Assembly: GCA_008360975.2 (NCBI GenBank)
Contig: CM039183.1
Span: 84,356,350 to 84,420,349 of the forward strand
Source: Lichenostomus cassidix
Taxonomy: Eukaryota > Chordata > Aves > Passeriformes > Meliphagidae
DNA length: 64,000 nucleotides
Direction of reading: 5' to 3'
The notes beneath the pieces were generated by a model, which saw only the letters and a program-made list of their open reading frames with translations, searched no databases and was not told where the DNA came from. Below, in pieces: positions 12,719-25,950 of the stretch (position 1 is its first letter; each line of letters opens with the position of its first letter). The position numbers were made by a program, and so were the translations under genes.

Positions 12719-14218
12719 GTAAGAAATATGTTTCACCATAGGGCACAATTCATACACATATGAATGAGTTTCCAAGTATTTGCCTTTGATATCAGCTCAC
12801 ATTCTAGTTATGCTCCTCTACAACAGGATCAGAGAGAGGATTTTCTGGACAAGTGACTATAGCAATATACTATTTTCCCATAGGTGTTCCTGAAATCTCA
12901 TGTCAAAACACTTGACTACTGAGTAACAGAAGATAGCATGAGGCTGTAAGATTTTAATAGCAGTATGTTACAGAAACCAGCATATAGCTAACCCTGCAAT
13001 TAATTAAATTAACTGGTGACCAAAGTGAAACACCTGATTTGTTAGAAAAAAATTCCACAAAATAATAGGCATTAAATAACAGCATAAGCATTGAACCACA
13101 GATTATATGCAAAATCATTCAAGCAATGAGATCAAATATCTTTTCTAGAAGACCATTTCCCAAACTATATTAACAGAAGATTTACAGAATAGTGCTGCCT
13201 GTGGCTGTTTACATGTCGCAGTGATTGTAGAGAGTGTTTGTTTAAACAAAAAAAGAAAAACAACCACAGCAATATCAATCTATTTGGCACCACTGCAGGG
13301 TGATTTAAATATTTGTGCATTCCTAGTGTCATTCAAACACACTGCAGGCCACAGAGCTGTACCACATATTTTGAGTGAGGAAAAGTTCTTTCTCTCTCTC
13401 CTTCCCACTGTAATGGAGACTTAGAGTGTGGAAAAAAAAACCCCAAACCAAAAAAGGTATATTCAGCTGTACTAGAATGAACCTCTGATTTTTATCATAA
13501 ATCTTATAAAATATTCTTTATCTCCGCCTTCAGACAGAGCAGCAATTTGGATCCCAAAACTCACAGCTGAAAGCAAAACTAAGGGAAAGCAAAACACCAT
13601 GAAATGAGTGAACTTACAGGTTCAGAAATCACAAGGCACAAAACATACCTCAGAACTTTCAGGTCCTGTTTGTATTTCAGCCTACCTAGTACATGGATCC
13701 TTTGGGATGCTTTGAACTGACCTTACTGACACTGAGCTCTGTTGGCATTATACAGTTTGATCTTAACAGAATGGCAGAGATATATGTTATATCTTTGGTC
13801 TATGTACTTAAGTCCAACTTTACACATTAAAAAAAAGAAATTAAAAATGACAAAAACACGATTACTCGGAATTATATCTGCACATGTTTATGGCTTTGAA
13901 GCTTGACCTCAACAATATCATACAATCTCACCACCAAAATAATTATTTACCATAAATATACTTTTCTCCAGTATTATTAATCCACTACCACTGTCATGAA
14001 ACTGACTTGAAAAATGAAGTATTTCTATCCAGTTTGTTACCTCAATTACTACATTACCTTCAGGCTATGCAGTTTGAAAAACACAGATCTTTACCACTAT
14101 TTGGAATTAAAATCTACAGTCATCACCAAGGAAATCATACTTTTTTAATACAGCAGGTTGATTTGTCTAATATTCTGGATGGGAGCTCTTCCCCTCTCTT
14201 TTCTGTTTCTTTTATTAC

Positions 14219-14385
14219 TTGGTTGGTTGGTTTTTCAGCTTCTTTAGATTTTCTTTGTTTTGTTGCTGTTTCTATTGGGGTTTTTAAAATTATTTTTGTT
14301 TGGGGGTTGTTGTTTTATTGTTCGTTTGTTTGTGTTTTGGTTTTTTGTTTTTGTTTTTGTTTTTTTTCTTGCTTTTTCTTTCCCC
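14219..14385. repeat. T/G-rich low-complexity tract
   Basis: The plus strand carries long T runs broken by G (TTGGTTGGTTGG, then TTTTGTTTTTG units). The phenylalanine-rich frames that cross it are composition artefacts. Confidence 0.85.
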
Positions 14386-15575
14386 ACCCTCGAAAGGCCA
14401 GAAAATGAAAAAGACCTTTGGCAGCTGGTCTGCCATATCATTAGCTTGGTATAAACCATGTTAACTCCATATTCACAATGGAGCTTTGGGTAATAGACCT
14501 CTTTCTGACAAAGCGCAAGTATCATGCAGAGCTAATAGCAGGCTTCATTCCCATTTTAACTAACTTATAATTTGTAGGGGTTTACTTTAATTCTATTTAA
14601 TTTCCCTTCTTTCATTTTCAGTAGTAAGCGAATAACAACATGCTGTAGGAATCATTAAAATTGAGAGTGAAGTTTGCTATTTGCAGTACTTAGCCACACC
14701 ATCTTTAGCTGATGTACTACAAGGTGATGGCTGGACACTCTTGTGGCAATTCTTTCAGGGACAAAAAATCCCAGAATGAGTCATTAATCTGTGTAGAATT
14801 GTATATTGTTATTGGACTGTGGTATTCTTGTTTAAGGGGAGGACTGTATTGTTTGGAATATCTTGACACTATACGTCATTGAACATAACTGTTTCACTTG
14901 ATACTACCTCACTATGAAATGAAATCTCTTGGGTGTGCATTGACTCCATTACTGCAGTAATGTAAAGTTACCACCCCACACGCTTAATTTCTATCCCCTT
15001 AAGCCTCATTCTACCTGGCAATTTTTGGAAGTCACCTATTCACTCCTCTGTCCGAGGCAACAGAGTGAATAAGATCAGATATTTAATTTCTCAGGACAAC
15101 AGTTAAAGGCACCAGTTAAAAAATGGCCTGTCATACGAGTTGATTCCTTTAGAAAACAACAGCTTTTAATTGCTCATTTGAAAAAACTGGAATGATTCAG
15201 AAAGGAGTTTACAGAGGTAGAAATTTAGGAATGATACAAGAATATGAGATACATAAATACTGTACAAAGGAATTTCCACAAACTGGTTGTAGATATTACT
15301 TTCTGTTTCAGTTGGAGGCATTTTTTTACGAGACAAGAGCCTGGATATCTGCATGTTTTATAGCTTCTATTTCTTTAGAACATTTTACTCCACTTAATAT
15401 AAGGTAGAGAAGTGACATACCTTAGATTGTTCCAGTTTCCTATAACACCCATTTAAAAATACTGAATGTTTAATTTATTTAGCTTTATCTTTAAGGTTAC
15501 TTAATAAATCATATACACAAAACTAACTATGGGATTATGACTTACTAAGAGTACAGCTAAGGAATCAAATTAGGT

Positions 15576-16092
15576 TGATGTGGTGGTGGATAATACCACC
15601 TCAGGAACTGCTGGGGAGCCAAGTGGTTCCAGTACAGCAGGGCTTCACTGGTGGGAAACATCCTAGTCTGAGTAACATGATAAGTCCCTCCCCAAATTAT
15701 GTAAATCCCCCTGGCTGTAACCTAACCACTGACTCCATCCCTCCCTTCTCCCATTGGTTGTGGTGTTCCCCTCGCCTCCTCTCCCCTGACCCCAGGTGAT
15801 CCCTATATCTAGGGACACATGGGGTTCTTCCTCCTCTTTCACCCTGGAACCCTCTGGAATAAACATCTGGAATATCCGGCTGATTGAGCCTCTGGATTCT
15901 TTGTCTCTGGTAACGCATGAGCTATCCAGCTCTCTGGGTGAGTGAGAATCTGTGCCTTACACCGGCACGGGTGTGAGAAGGGCCTTTCTGTACAGCACCA
16001 GAGCAGTGCTGGCTGGAGTGATCTCTCGACAGCCTTAGAGACACTTTCAGTAAACGCAGAGGCCTGGTTCCACCCCTCCTTCCCCCTCTGCG
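15576..16092 (+). mobile_element. Candidate solo LTR of an endogenous retrovirus
   Basis: A 517-bp block, clearly richer in G+C than its surroundings, is flanked by the same hexamer TTAGGT on both sides (15570-15575 and 16093-16098), as a 6-bp target-site duplication would be. It starts TGATGTGG and ends CTGCG, so the usual terminal CA would have become CG. Inside are a TATA-like CTATATCT (about 15802-15809) and AATAAA at 15858-15863, followed by about 230 bases that would be R-U5. No gag, pol or env sequence lies next to it. A 6-bp duplication is common among beta- or alpha-like avian elements. I do not recognise the exact family. The orientation is taken from TATA and AATAAA. Open frames within it on either strand are incidental. 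Confidence 0.6.
15858..15863 (+). promoter_or_regulatory. AATAAA polyadenylation signal within the LTR candidate
   Basis: A canonical hexamer placed about 50 bp after a TATA-like box, the usual order in an LTR. It reads antisense to ADGRB3. Confidence 0.5.
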
Positions 16093-17912
16093 TTAGGTTT
16101 ATATCCATATTTGTGAAAATTGTTTGATAAAGATTCATGTAGATATTCCCCTGATATTTGGAATTTTTAATCTTACGTAACGGAGAGCTGTATTTTCTCA
16201 GGAACATTGAGTATGCAGCTTTAGAAAAGAGAGAAAAAAATCTACTCTTTTATGGACTGTTCACAGCAAGTTTTCAGGAAACGTGAATCATTTAATAAGC
16301 TTATTTTATACTGAGAAAGAAATATGAGCTCTCAAGCATTTACTTCAGGCATTAAGTCAGATGCAGCAATGAGCAAGACCTTCAAAGTGTGCATGAAGTC
16401 TTTCCCCTTTAATCAGTGGAGAAAGCTTGAGTCTTCTGAAAGCCAACATATTGATCTGATCAAGGAATTGCTGAGACTGCTGCAAAGGAAATGATATGAA
16501 TATTTATGGAGCAGAAGTATGTAAGAGTATAAAAAAATTGCAATTGACCTTTCTCTGTAGTTTCCCTATTCTATTATCTATTTTTTCTCTTCTGGAAGCC
16601 TTTAGCTACAGATTATCACATATGGTTTGAGCAAGTAAAGAATACAGAAAGAGGAGAGTGATACTGGCAGTGTGTAAATCTTAGAACCTGAAGGATTTTT
16701 TGAGGACTGAAGAAAAAAATGCCATAGGTGCTCCCTTTCACACAAGTAGAGCATCTGCTCAACCAACGGCATACAGGTTTGGGGCAGGAAAGCCTGATGG
16801 GCTACATCCAAGTGTGAAACAAAGCAGATGACAGCCAGAAGCCAAAGTCATGCATGAAAAAAGTATGTGGCAGAAGGCAGAACTTAGAACTTCTCTGACA
16901 ACCACGTCTACAATCCAAGAACAAGAGTGTGACCAACTATGAACCACAGGACAAGGAGAAAAGCATTAATTCTGCCTGCAAGGGCTGGTTTCTCAGCTGG
17001 ACCATTCCCTGAATGTTTCTTCGACAATGTTTGGGTAGCTGCCATGAATTAGACAGTTCTGAAGCCTCCATTTTGCCCTTTTTGATTCATGTTTATAAAC
17101 ACAATCATAGAAGCCAGATCCTAGCCTGAAACAGGAAGACTATGGGCACTGGCTCTTTCAGGCTGTTTTGAGAAGAAATGGAAACAGGCAAAAGTCTATG
17201 TAGAAAAATTATTTTGTAAAATATAAGAAAAGATTTTTACCTAAATATTGATTACTTTGGTGTGTAGTTTATTAGTTATTCAAAAGAGAATATAAATATT
17301 ACATTAATTAAAGAGGACTTGTGTTTTAATATCTATTAGGAAAGTATTTCATTGCAAAACTGTGCAAGTTTCACTTTATTTTTATCTTGTGAAAATTTGC
17401 TCCTGACAAAAAACACCCATAATTATATTAATCATTACAGAGGTATTTACACATTAAGTGTGAGACACTACAAGGAGTGATTCTTGTTCACCTTCTTAAA
17501 GTAGCAAGCGCAATTCACACAGTGGCTTAAAGGTGAAATTTTCCTTTGGGAAAACATGGGATACTCTGGAATAACTTGATGGAAACAGGAGAGAAATCTT
17601 AATGGGTATTTTTGGGTCCATTCTACAGAATTTGAATTTTTATTTGTCTGGCAGGTGCAATTTTCTTTCTATTAGGAGAAAAAGTTGAAATATTAGCAGC
17701 TGAAGTTTCATTAACTATAAATACTCACTTTAAATTTTAAAATACTGTGTTTTGAGACTACACAGTGTCAGAACAAGAAGTAATTTCATTACAAATTAAT
17801 TCTGAGTATATGTGCCTAAATTTATTAAAATACTTGGTTCCTGAATGAAAATTTTAGACATTTTCTTTATGCATCTGTACAAGTTAATACCAAGGCTGTG
17901 GCTTTTTTTTTT

Positions 17913-17940
17913 CTTCATTCTGTTCTCTTCATTCTGTTCT
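17913..17940. repeat. 14-bp perfect tandem duplication
   Basis: CTTCATTCTGTTCT occurs twice in succession directly after a poly-T run. Typical of replication slippage. Confidence 0.9.
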
Positions 17941-19031
17941 CTCAACATATTTGAAAAAAGACCCTTTCAAAAGTTTAAATAAATTCAGTCTCTTGGTATA
18001 TCTTAGGCCAGTATGACATCAGTGATAAATGAGTCAGAGGATCTTGAGTGCTGCATTGAACATACACCACTAATTCTGATACAAAAAAGATAAGCAGACT
18101 AAGGCAGATGCCATTCAGATTAGTAAACAAACTATATAATGTGGAGAAGTTTCTAGAAAGTATAAACAGGATTTACAGTCTACAAGATGTAAAAGTCTTA
18201 TCCTGGGATAAGGGAAATGAACCCACAATAACAGGCAGGAATCCAGTTTGCCTATTTTCTAGCATTCCCAAAGCTCAGCATGTGTACCATTGCTCATGTC
18301 TTATAGCTAGAGTAGGCACAGTTTCCAAAAGCTTCCTTTGTCACAAACATTTCTAAGTGTCTCTAACTAGGACTTGAAAATTTTAAGATACAGTCCATAG
18401 GCCTGCAGGATTATTTAGTGTTTTTCTAAAATTTCATGGACATGAACATGGAATGGGAGATTGAAGGTGTAACAATAAAGCATGCAAAGATAGGAGACAA
18501 CAGACATTTTGAAAAAATTTTCTACCATATGGGATCCTAGACTGTCTGTGAAGGCAGAAATCACACTTTGTTCTCTGCCCGTGTTTATAAAACTTATGTA
18601 AGCAGCTCAGTTTCAAGTTTTAAATAAAATGTTAATTGCTATACTGAATCAGATTAGTCATCGGAGTACCAGTGTCACAGCAGCCATTTTTAAGTAGAAA
18701 GATAACAGGCGGTTAGTTAAAAGTTGATTTATGCATGGAAATATGGTTTACACCTCTTCATTTTTTCATGTAATATCATAGCTAGCTGCATTTACCATGT
18801 ACACATACATCTACTTGTTTCTATTTTTTCCTTTGTAGGACCTTGGTCTCATGCTTATTCAGAATTAAATGTGCTACAGCAGAGTTAGGAATCTTTGTTT
18901 TTTCCTGTGAGTAAGATTAAACAGAGATGTCAGCCTCGTTTCTCTTCATATTCACTTTTCAGTTGTGTGCAAGTAGTCCCTTTTAACAATCTGTTCTCAA
19001 ATATCTGATCTAATAATTCCAGTTCTCGATC

Positions 19032-19084
19032 TGATTTTTTATTATTATTATTATTTACTTTTTATTATTTTGTTTTGTTTTGTT
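19032..19084. repeat. TTA / TTTTG low-complexity tract
   Basis: ATTATTATTATT passes into TTATTTTGTTTTGTTTTGTT. Simple AT-rich low complexity. Confidence 0.85.
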
Positions 19085-20419
19085 GATCACGCAGCTCTGA
19101 ACCTCTCTGTGTTTACAGGTTTTATTTACAAAAAAAGCACTCCTCTTTGCTTTAGATGACATGAATCAGTGAAACATGAGCTAGTCACTAGGCTGCCTTT
19201 ATAGCCAGTGGCAGAACTTCCACAAGGCAATCCATGCCCTCATTTTAGATGTCTGAGATGGTATGAGTTGCTCTCCTGAGCAGTACTGTCCCTTGATTTT
19301 AAAAGAAGCTTAGGGTGACTTCGGCAAATTTTGTGATGCTTAAAGTAAGTAAAATGAATCAAAACCATATAATCTCAATTGAAAAGAGTGTTGCAAGGGA
19401 TAACTACTAAAAATATTTTTTAAAAAAATCAGTTATTTTCTTTATAATGCTTGTTTTGCACACTAATGCTCTTCTTTTCTCTGAATGGCTTGAACTACTC
19501 CTGCTTACATGCTCTGTCAAAACTGAATTTAATCTGCCTGTGGATATCCTCTCCTTTTCATTTTGCTGTACCCCCTGGAGATCTTCAATCTTTCCTGCCT
19601 TTGACTAGTCTAAATAACTTTATGACATCTGCACATTTTATAAAATTACTCCACATTCATAAAATTAACATTAACAAAGAGTGGCTTTTCAAATCCTGAA
19701 AAATCTGGTTTTTTCCTTTCAGTTCTAAATAACATCCATGACAACATATTGCACTTCAAGATTATTTGGTTTTTCATTAATATCATTTTAGAGCTGTAGG
19801 CTAATTTTTGACAATAGAATGTCCTTTGACCATTTTTTGGCTGCTGCTCTTAAGGAAATTTATTTGTCAACATAAGGAAAATTTTCCCTTACAAAAGAAT
19901 CTGAATTTCCCATAGAAATACATATCTCCTAATACTGCTCCCTATTTCCAGTTCAACATTCCACCTATGCCTTCAAAAGACAGTTATGCCTGTGGTACTC
20001 CAGTCTTCCAGTCTAGAAATTTTAAGTTAAAGGTTAAATTTTTCTTAATAGCCCTTCACCCACCTTTTATTACACATCTTCCAAACTCTTAATGGTTTGC
20101 AATGATGAGATCCCAAATCAGTCAAAGAACTGAGATGTATCTGCTCAGGTCTTTAGTGCTCAAAAAAAAATTCAAAAGGCTGTTGAAAGCCAAGATTAAT
20201 TCTTTAATCTAAAACCAGGAACTCATCTTTTAAAACAGACAAAACTGAAAGCAATTGGTTAACAGAGAATGGTAACATGGTTTAAAAGCTTTCTTCCCCA
20301 CTGCATGTTGTATCCTTGCAGGTGGGTCTGCGCTTTCAGTGAATTTAAGGACTCTTGAGTGGTAGCAAAAGCTTCTGTTTGTTCACACTATCATTTTCCT
20401 GTGCCTGCTCAGCTGGTCC

Positions 20420-20472
20420 GGAGGAGGAGGAGGTGGAGGAAGAAGAAGAAAAAGAGCAGGATGAGGAAGGAG
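20420..20472. repeat. Purine-rich GGA/GAA tract
   Basis: Over about 50 bases the plus strand is nearly all purine, built from GAGGAGGAGG and AGAAGAAGAA units. It resembles a decayed (GGA)n microsatellite. It gives a run of glutamates in one frame, but there is no evidence of coding. Confidence 0.85.
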
Positions 20473-21369
20473 GCTTCTACCTCCTATCAGAGGCTTTTAT
20501 TTCACCTAATCATTTCTTAAAGGAATATAATACAGAGCACAATGATAAAACAAATACCATCTGTCCCCACCATGCGTGAACAAGGCAAATTGTTGCTTTC
20601 ACAGTTGTTAAGTTTTTCATAGTATATTCTCTATCCTTGAGAAATAAGCTAAGAGGAGATGGGCCTTGCTTTAATGGAAATGCATTTGAATTTTCTGAGC
20701 TGCCTCAATAACCCAATAAAGTACAGATATTGGATCATCTGGATTTGAAACCAGTCTTTGATGTTTTGTTCAGAAGAAATGAAAAATTTGCATTAAAAGC
20801 CATCACAACAAGAAGTTTAACAGGGGCATGGCAACTGTCCTGGTCTTCTGAACTATTTTCAAATGTATTGTAATGTGGCTTATGACAGCCTGCCATATAG
20901 TTAATGTAACTTTTTCATCACTTCCCATTTTTCATGAATGAGAATGTGAATTGGAGAGTCATTGCATGATGGCTGTTGTGTAGTAACTTTTAAAGCCACA
21001 GGTACTTGTTTCTGTGTCTTGAAAGAAAGAGAAAATAAAATCCCCTCTGATGAAGATCTCAGGGGATTAGCATATCTGTGAAACACAAAGAGGTGTTCAA
21101 ATTTTATATCTACTACTATTCAATTGGAAATGTCATTCAATTAGCAATGAACTTAAACCAAGAACTCTGTGCATTACTGTGAAATTTGCAACAAAATTGG
21201 ATTTTTTTTCTCTGAAGCAGCAGTTCATATGTAGTTCATATTTAGCTCCAATTTAGAATAATTTTTCTGAACTTTAAAGCGATGCGAAAATTAAAAGTAC
21301 AGCAAAAAGTATTTAAAGTATGTGATAGCGCTGAGAGAATATTTTATGGTAAATAACTATTGATTAAGC

Positions 21370-22622
21370 AGGACCCCTGTTCACCTCACATCTGTGCCTG
21401 GAAAGGTCACAGAATCTATTCTAAGGCAAACGGAGGACAGGGAGGTGATTAAAGACAGCAACACAACTTAATCTTGGACAAGTCCTGCCTCACCAACCTA
21501 GTGGTCTTCCTTGATGGAGTGACTGCATCAGCAGACAAGGGAAGAACTACAGGCCTTCTCTAAAACCTTTGAAATGGTCCCAACAACATCCTTCTCTCTA
21601 AATTGGAGAGACAAGGATTTGATGGGGGGACTCTTTGGCAGATGAGAATTTAGTTGGTCACATCCAGATGGTAGTGGTTCATGACTGAGTATCCTGATGG
21701 ACACTGAAGACAAGCGGTGTCCCTCAGGAGTTCATGCTGGGACAAGCACTGTTTAATATCTTCATCTATGACAAAGGGTTCAAATGCACCCTCAGGAAGT
21801 CTGTAGATGACACCGGGCTGAGTGGTGTGGTTGACACACCTGAAGGATGGGATGCCATCCAGAGGGACCTGGACAAGCTCAAGAACTGGGCCCATGGAAA
21901 CTTCAAGAGGTTCAACTAGTCCAAGTGCAAGGTACTGCATCTTGGTTGGTACAACCCAGCCCCTGGCATCAACACAGTCTGGGGGGATGAACTGATCAAG
22001 AGCAGCCCTGAGGAGAAGACCTTGGGGATGCTGGGGGATCAAAATCTGGACCTGAGCTGGCAAGGTGTGCTTGCAGCCCAGAAAATCAATTATATCCTGA
22101 GCTGCATCAGAAGCAGCACAGCCAGCAGGGTAAGGGGGGTGATCCTGCCCCTCTACCCTGCTCTGGTGAGACCCCACCTGCATCCAGCTGTGGGGGCCCC
22201 AGCACAGAAAGGACATGAATCTGTTTGAGTGGGTCCAGATGAGGGTCAGAAAAATGATCAGGGGGCTGGAGCACTGTTGCTATGAAGACAGGCTGAGAGA
22301 GCTGGGGTTCTTCAGCCTGGAGAAGAGAGGGCTTCAGGTAAACCTTATCGCAGCCTTTCACTACCTGAAGGGGGCCTATAAGAAAGATAGAACAAACTTT
22401 TTAGCATGGCCTGTTGCAAGGGCAAGGGGTGATGGTTTTAGCCTAAAGAGGATAAATTTAGACTAGAGGTAAAGAGAAGGATTTTGCAATAAGGGTGGTT
22501 TAACACTGAAACAGGTTTCCCAGAGAAACATTCAAGGTCAGACTGGATAGGGCTCTGAGCAACCTGAGTGAGTTGAAAATGACTCTTCCAACCCAAACCA
22601 TTCTATGATTCTGTTCTATGAA
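21370..22622 (+). mobile_element. CR1 LINE, 3' 1.25 kb with decayed reverse transcriptase
   Basis: A 5'-truncated CR1 in plus orientation, antisense to ADGRB3. Its start matches the reverse-transcriptase coding part (GACAGGGAGGTGATTAAAGA, then CTCACCAACCTAGTGGTCTT). The catalytic FADD-type box reads SVDD near 21800-21811. It ends in CCAAACCATTCTATGATTCT. The reading frame is broken by stops and indels; the longest sense piece is 21734-21919 with 61 codons. A 188-codon frame on the other strand (21650-22216) is an antisense shadow. The element is not mobile. Confidence 0.95.
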
Positions 22623-24841
22623 CTACTGGATTGTTCTGTTTAAAGAAGAACATTGGTAAAATTTGTGTCTTGTTTATGCACAATATCTGCTTCCTGCATT
22701 AAATGTGTTTGTCGACTTAAAAGAATATTGTTATAGATAAGACCTTACAAATTTATGAGCTCTTGTCGGTACAGAATAATTAATGCTAAGACCAGTCAAA
22801 AACTGGATAATTTATTCTTAGTTGAGATCAACATAAATGTTCCCTAAATTCCAAGTACATAGGCAGTCAGAGTTATGCCAATGCCCTGAGGACAATTACA
22901 CTAAAAGTGAATTATTCCAGATACAGTCCTTCCTTGTTAGTGAAAATAAGAAATTACTCCTTGCTGATAACAGCCTTCTGTCCCCATCTCAGCATGTCAC
23001 CTGAGCTGAAGTATTCTGATCAATGATTTGCACGGCAGTGACCCTGTCCTTTTTTGATGGCTGACCGAGCATAGGGAGGATAAACTCATGCCAATATATC
23101 AAGGCACAGGGCTAGGTAGTCAGATTAAACCTATAAATCCATTTTCAGTTTTCATCATTCATTTCTCAGTTTCTTTCTATTCCTTTGATGGTTTTATAGT
23201 TAAGAACAGACCTCCTGTGTGCCTAAAAATATCTTATATGTGGGAAGAGGAAGATAATCAAAAGAAAGACTGTTAAGATTCTGCAGTTATCTAAACTAGC
23301 CAGTGCATAGCACAGTTTCTGATTCAATTGGAAAGTTGTTGCTGTTTCCCATGTGAGGTCATAAATATTTCGAAACACAGATTATTTGAATGCATCTTCT
23401 TAAAACATTTTCCCAATAGTTTTTTTTTTTTTTGGACAACAAACAGATTAGAACACACTGCAACATGCCAAGCAGCACGGACTGTGCTCTTTAAATAAGC
23501 TGATCTTCTTATTTTGTCATAAAAATGTCATGGAACAAACATTTCAAAAAAGATACTTTTCTTTATAAATTTGTGCAGGGTCTAGCATAATGAAGGACTG
23601 CCAACTGGAAGAAGATTTAAGTGGTATTACAGTGCAAACAGTAGTACTACAAAAATAATAAATAATTGGTTTAAACCCTACTGCAATATTTTAAACATTT
23701 TAAGACTGCTAGAGTTCATTTTGATGAGTTCTTTGACATGTCTCCAGTACAAGGTTGTGCCTTACCAGGGCTAGTGTTTACAGTCCTGTCACTCTGTAAT
23801 ATGAACTGAAGAACAATAATAAGTATTTATTATTGCAGAGCAGCAAGCTAAATATTCAATAGGGACAATCCAACATTTTCCTCGCTTTATTCTGCCAAAT
23901 AATTTCAAAATTACTGTAGTTTCTAACCAATTCTAATGACTTGCTGAAGAACTGACTGACATATATGTGCAGTAAGATGTTAACTTAAAATCTAAAAAAA
24001 TGTATTGACACTGGAAGTTTTGCTATCAGAGAAACACATATTTTGGGTTTATTCCTTACATACAACTTCCTAATACTTTCCGGGCACTATAAACATGCAG
24101 CTATAGAAAGTTAAGTAAATAACAAAGGTACTAAACAAAGACAAAATGCTTAGAGAATATTTTTTCAAGCTAATATTTTAGTTGATTTTTTTAAAAAATG
24201 CTGCAATACTGTAGAATGTTTATGACTACTAATAAATGTAATTGAGTTGCTAAGCATTTTTATATTTATTACCTGGCAATTCTCCAGTAGCAAAACCAAA
24301 GTTTTTGAAACTGTTACACATAGAAAAACTAACATAAGGTTATAATTATTATGGCAACTAATATATATTTTAAAAATTATTGCTTATCTTTGCTGATTGT
24401 TATCACACCATATCATGTGCAAAGACTTCTCTTTGGGAGAATGCAATATTAAAAGACAATGTCAACAAAATAAACACTTCCCAAGCTATTAAGTATATTA
24501 ATATTATCTTAATTTATACAATTGTATAAATTAACATTTGAAACACTGTGTATTCTGGGAACCGTCTAACATGTACCTACAGATCATAGTATCCTGGTGA
24601 GTATTTTCTTAATTTTGATTCTAAAACTTTGCATTTAGATCTTGAGATATAAAGAAATCCAATGTGTAAGCCATTCTGCATGTGCTAAACCAGAGAGAAG
24701 ATAACCAAGTAACAGACAATCTGGAGGAGGAGGAGCAGCCCAGTCTGGATTGTGATAGAAGCCGCAACTCTATAGTACATGCTTGCAACTTCTGATTTTC
24801 AATAGGTCATAAATTCGATAGAAGAAATTTCTATTTCTTAC

Positions 24842-24950
24842 CTACATTTCCAGTCATTAGGTATGAATTCTGAAAGTCCATCATTCCCATTCCAACAATG
24901 TGTATAAAATCTTCAATCACCTGCATTAACTCCACTGAACCTGGATAGAT
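24842..24950 (-). CDS. ADGRB3: ADGRB3 exon: GAIN domain, 36 codons
   Basis: A 109-bp exon entering in phase 0 and leaving in phase 1. It begins [20 protein letters not shown] and ends YLMTGNV plus one G. The acceptor is TTGTTAG at 24951-24957, a TAG preceded by a good pyrimidine stretch. The donor is GTAAGA at 24836-24841. The peptide continues GAIN subdomain A directly from AQQ of the previous exon. The next codon should be completed by TN from the following exon (VASIQK in ADGRB3), which I could not find in the remaining 24.8 kb. The exon is intact and was placed by peptide match and splice sites. Confidence 0.95.
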
Positions 24951-25468
24951 CTAACAAAGGAAGGTCAGACATGACATTAACTATAATATCAAAATGTCTA
25001 CAGCAGCAAATTCAAATAAAATCCAAATGCCATCAAAATAAAATTGAGATGTAACAGTCAAACTGTTCTTCCCATGTTTCAATATCGAACACTTCCTGTT
25101 GCTGTAAAATAACCATTTTGCTATTAAATCCTCATGTAAACAGACACTACTTCCATTAAGTTACGTGAAATCAACTTTACACTGGAACTGTGGAAAATGT
25201 TTCCTCTAAGTCACCACACTTATCAAGAACTTACTGGACATTACTTTCGTTAACGGTTAAAGCATTTCATATTAAGAATAATTCTAAGTAAAGTATTCTT
25301 CTTTCCTCTGGAAGATATCTTCACTAACTTTAGAACTATTGATACAAACAGCTGAATGCAAATCTTACTGTGGCCTCACCAGCATGATAAACTTTGTTGC
25401 ATTAATCAACATGTAAGTAATTTAAATTTTCACTGGTACTACTATTTTCATTGCTGATATGGAGTACT

Positions 25469-25950
25469 AGAATCATAGAATATCTGAGGTTTGAAGGGGT
25501 CAATGGAGATCATCTAGTTCAACCCTTTGTGCAAAGCAAGATCAGCTCTAGCAAATTGCCCAGGAACACATCCAGATGGATTTTGAATGTCTTCCAGGAA
25601 GAAGACCCCAGAGCTTGTCTGCGTAACATGTTCTAGCATTCAATCACTCTCACAGCCAGTTTTTCTTATACATAAATGGCATTTTCTGTATTTTAATTTT
25701 TGACCCTTGTTTTTTATTTGTCACTGAACACCACTGAGACTTGGTTCAGTCTTCTTTACTGCTCCTCCCCTTCAGGAATTTTTAATACTGCCAGGATACT
25801 CACTTTTCCAAGCAAAATAGTGTCAGCTATTTCAGCCTACCCTTGCATATCAGATGCTCAAATCCACTAAACATCTTCATGCTATTTTTCTGGGCTCATT
25901 CCATTATTTTATGTCTTGTACTAGCGAACCCAGAACTGGACACAGTAAAC
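25469..25950 (-). mobile_element. CR1 LINE fragment, old
   Basis: From low to high coordinates it reads AGAATCATAGAATATCTGAG, CATCTAGTTCAACC, then CTCCTCCCCTTCAGGAATTT, GGCTCATTCCATTATTTTAT and CCCAGAACTGGACACAGTA. This is the reverse complement of the last ~480 bases of a CR1. It is strongly diverged, so it is one of the oldest copies here. Its orientation matches the gene. Confidence 0.9.

Larger units (their letters stand above)
1..24841 (-). other. ADGRB3: Long intron downstream of the last GAIN exon seen (5' part)
   Basis: At least 24.8 kb of intron. It carries the two largest CR1 copies (9371-10750 and 21370-22622), three shorter ones (1-335, 1299-1640, 3130-3238), a tetranucleotide microsatellite, a candidate solo LTR (15576-16092) and an exon-like segment on the opposite strand (12559-12718). 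Stretches without a listed element (3.3-9.3, 10.8-15.5, 16.1-21.3 and 22.7-24.8 kb) are AT-rich unique sequence in which I see no gene. The next coding exon, expected to encode VASIQK and FPMKGRKGM, was not found and should lie beyond position 1. Confidence 0.8.

Noticed and set aside
14007..14408. 133-codon plus-strand frame rich in F, V, C
   Set aside because: More than half of it is translation of the T/G low-complexity tract.
15839..16207. 122-codon minus-strand frame
   Set aside because: It runs antisense through the LTR candidate and into flanking sequence; no recognised feature.
21650..22216. 188-codon open frame on the minus strand, the longest in the window
   Set aside because: It lies wholly within the CR1 at 21370-22622 and is the antisense reading of decayed reverse-transcriptase and 3' sequence.
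1..24841. Next ADGRB3 exon (VASIQK … FPMKGRKGM)
   Set aside because: I scanned the minus strand for this peptide and found no match; it should lie outside the window. A profile search would be decisive.
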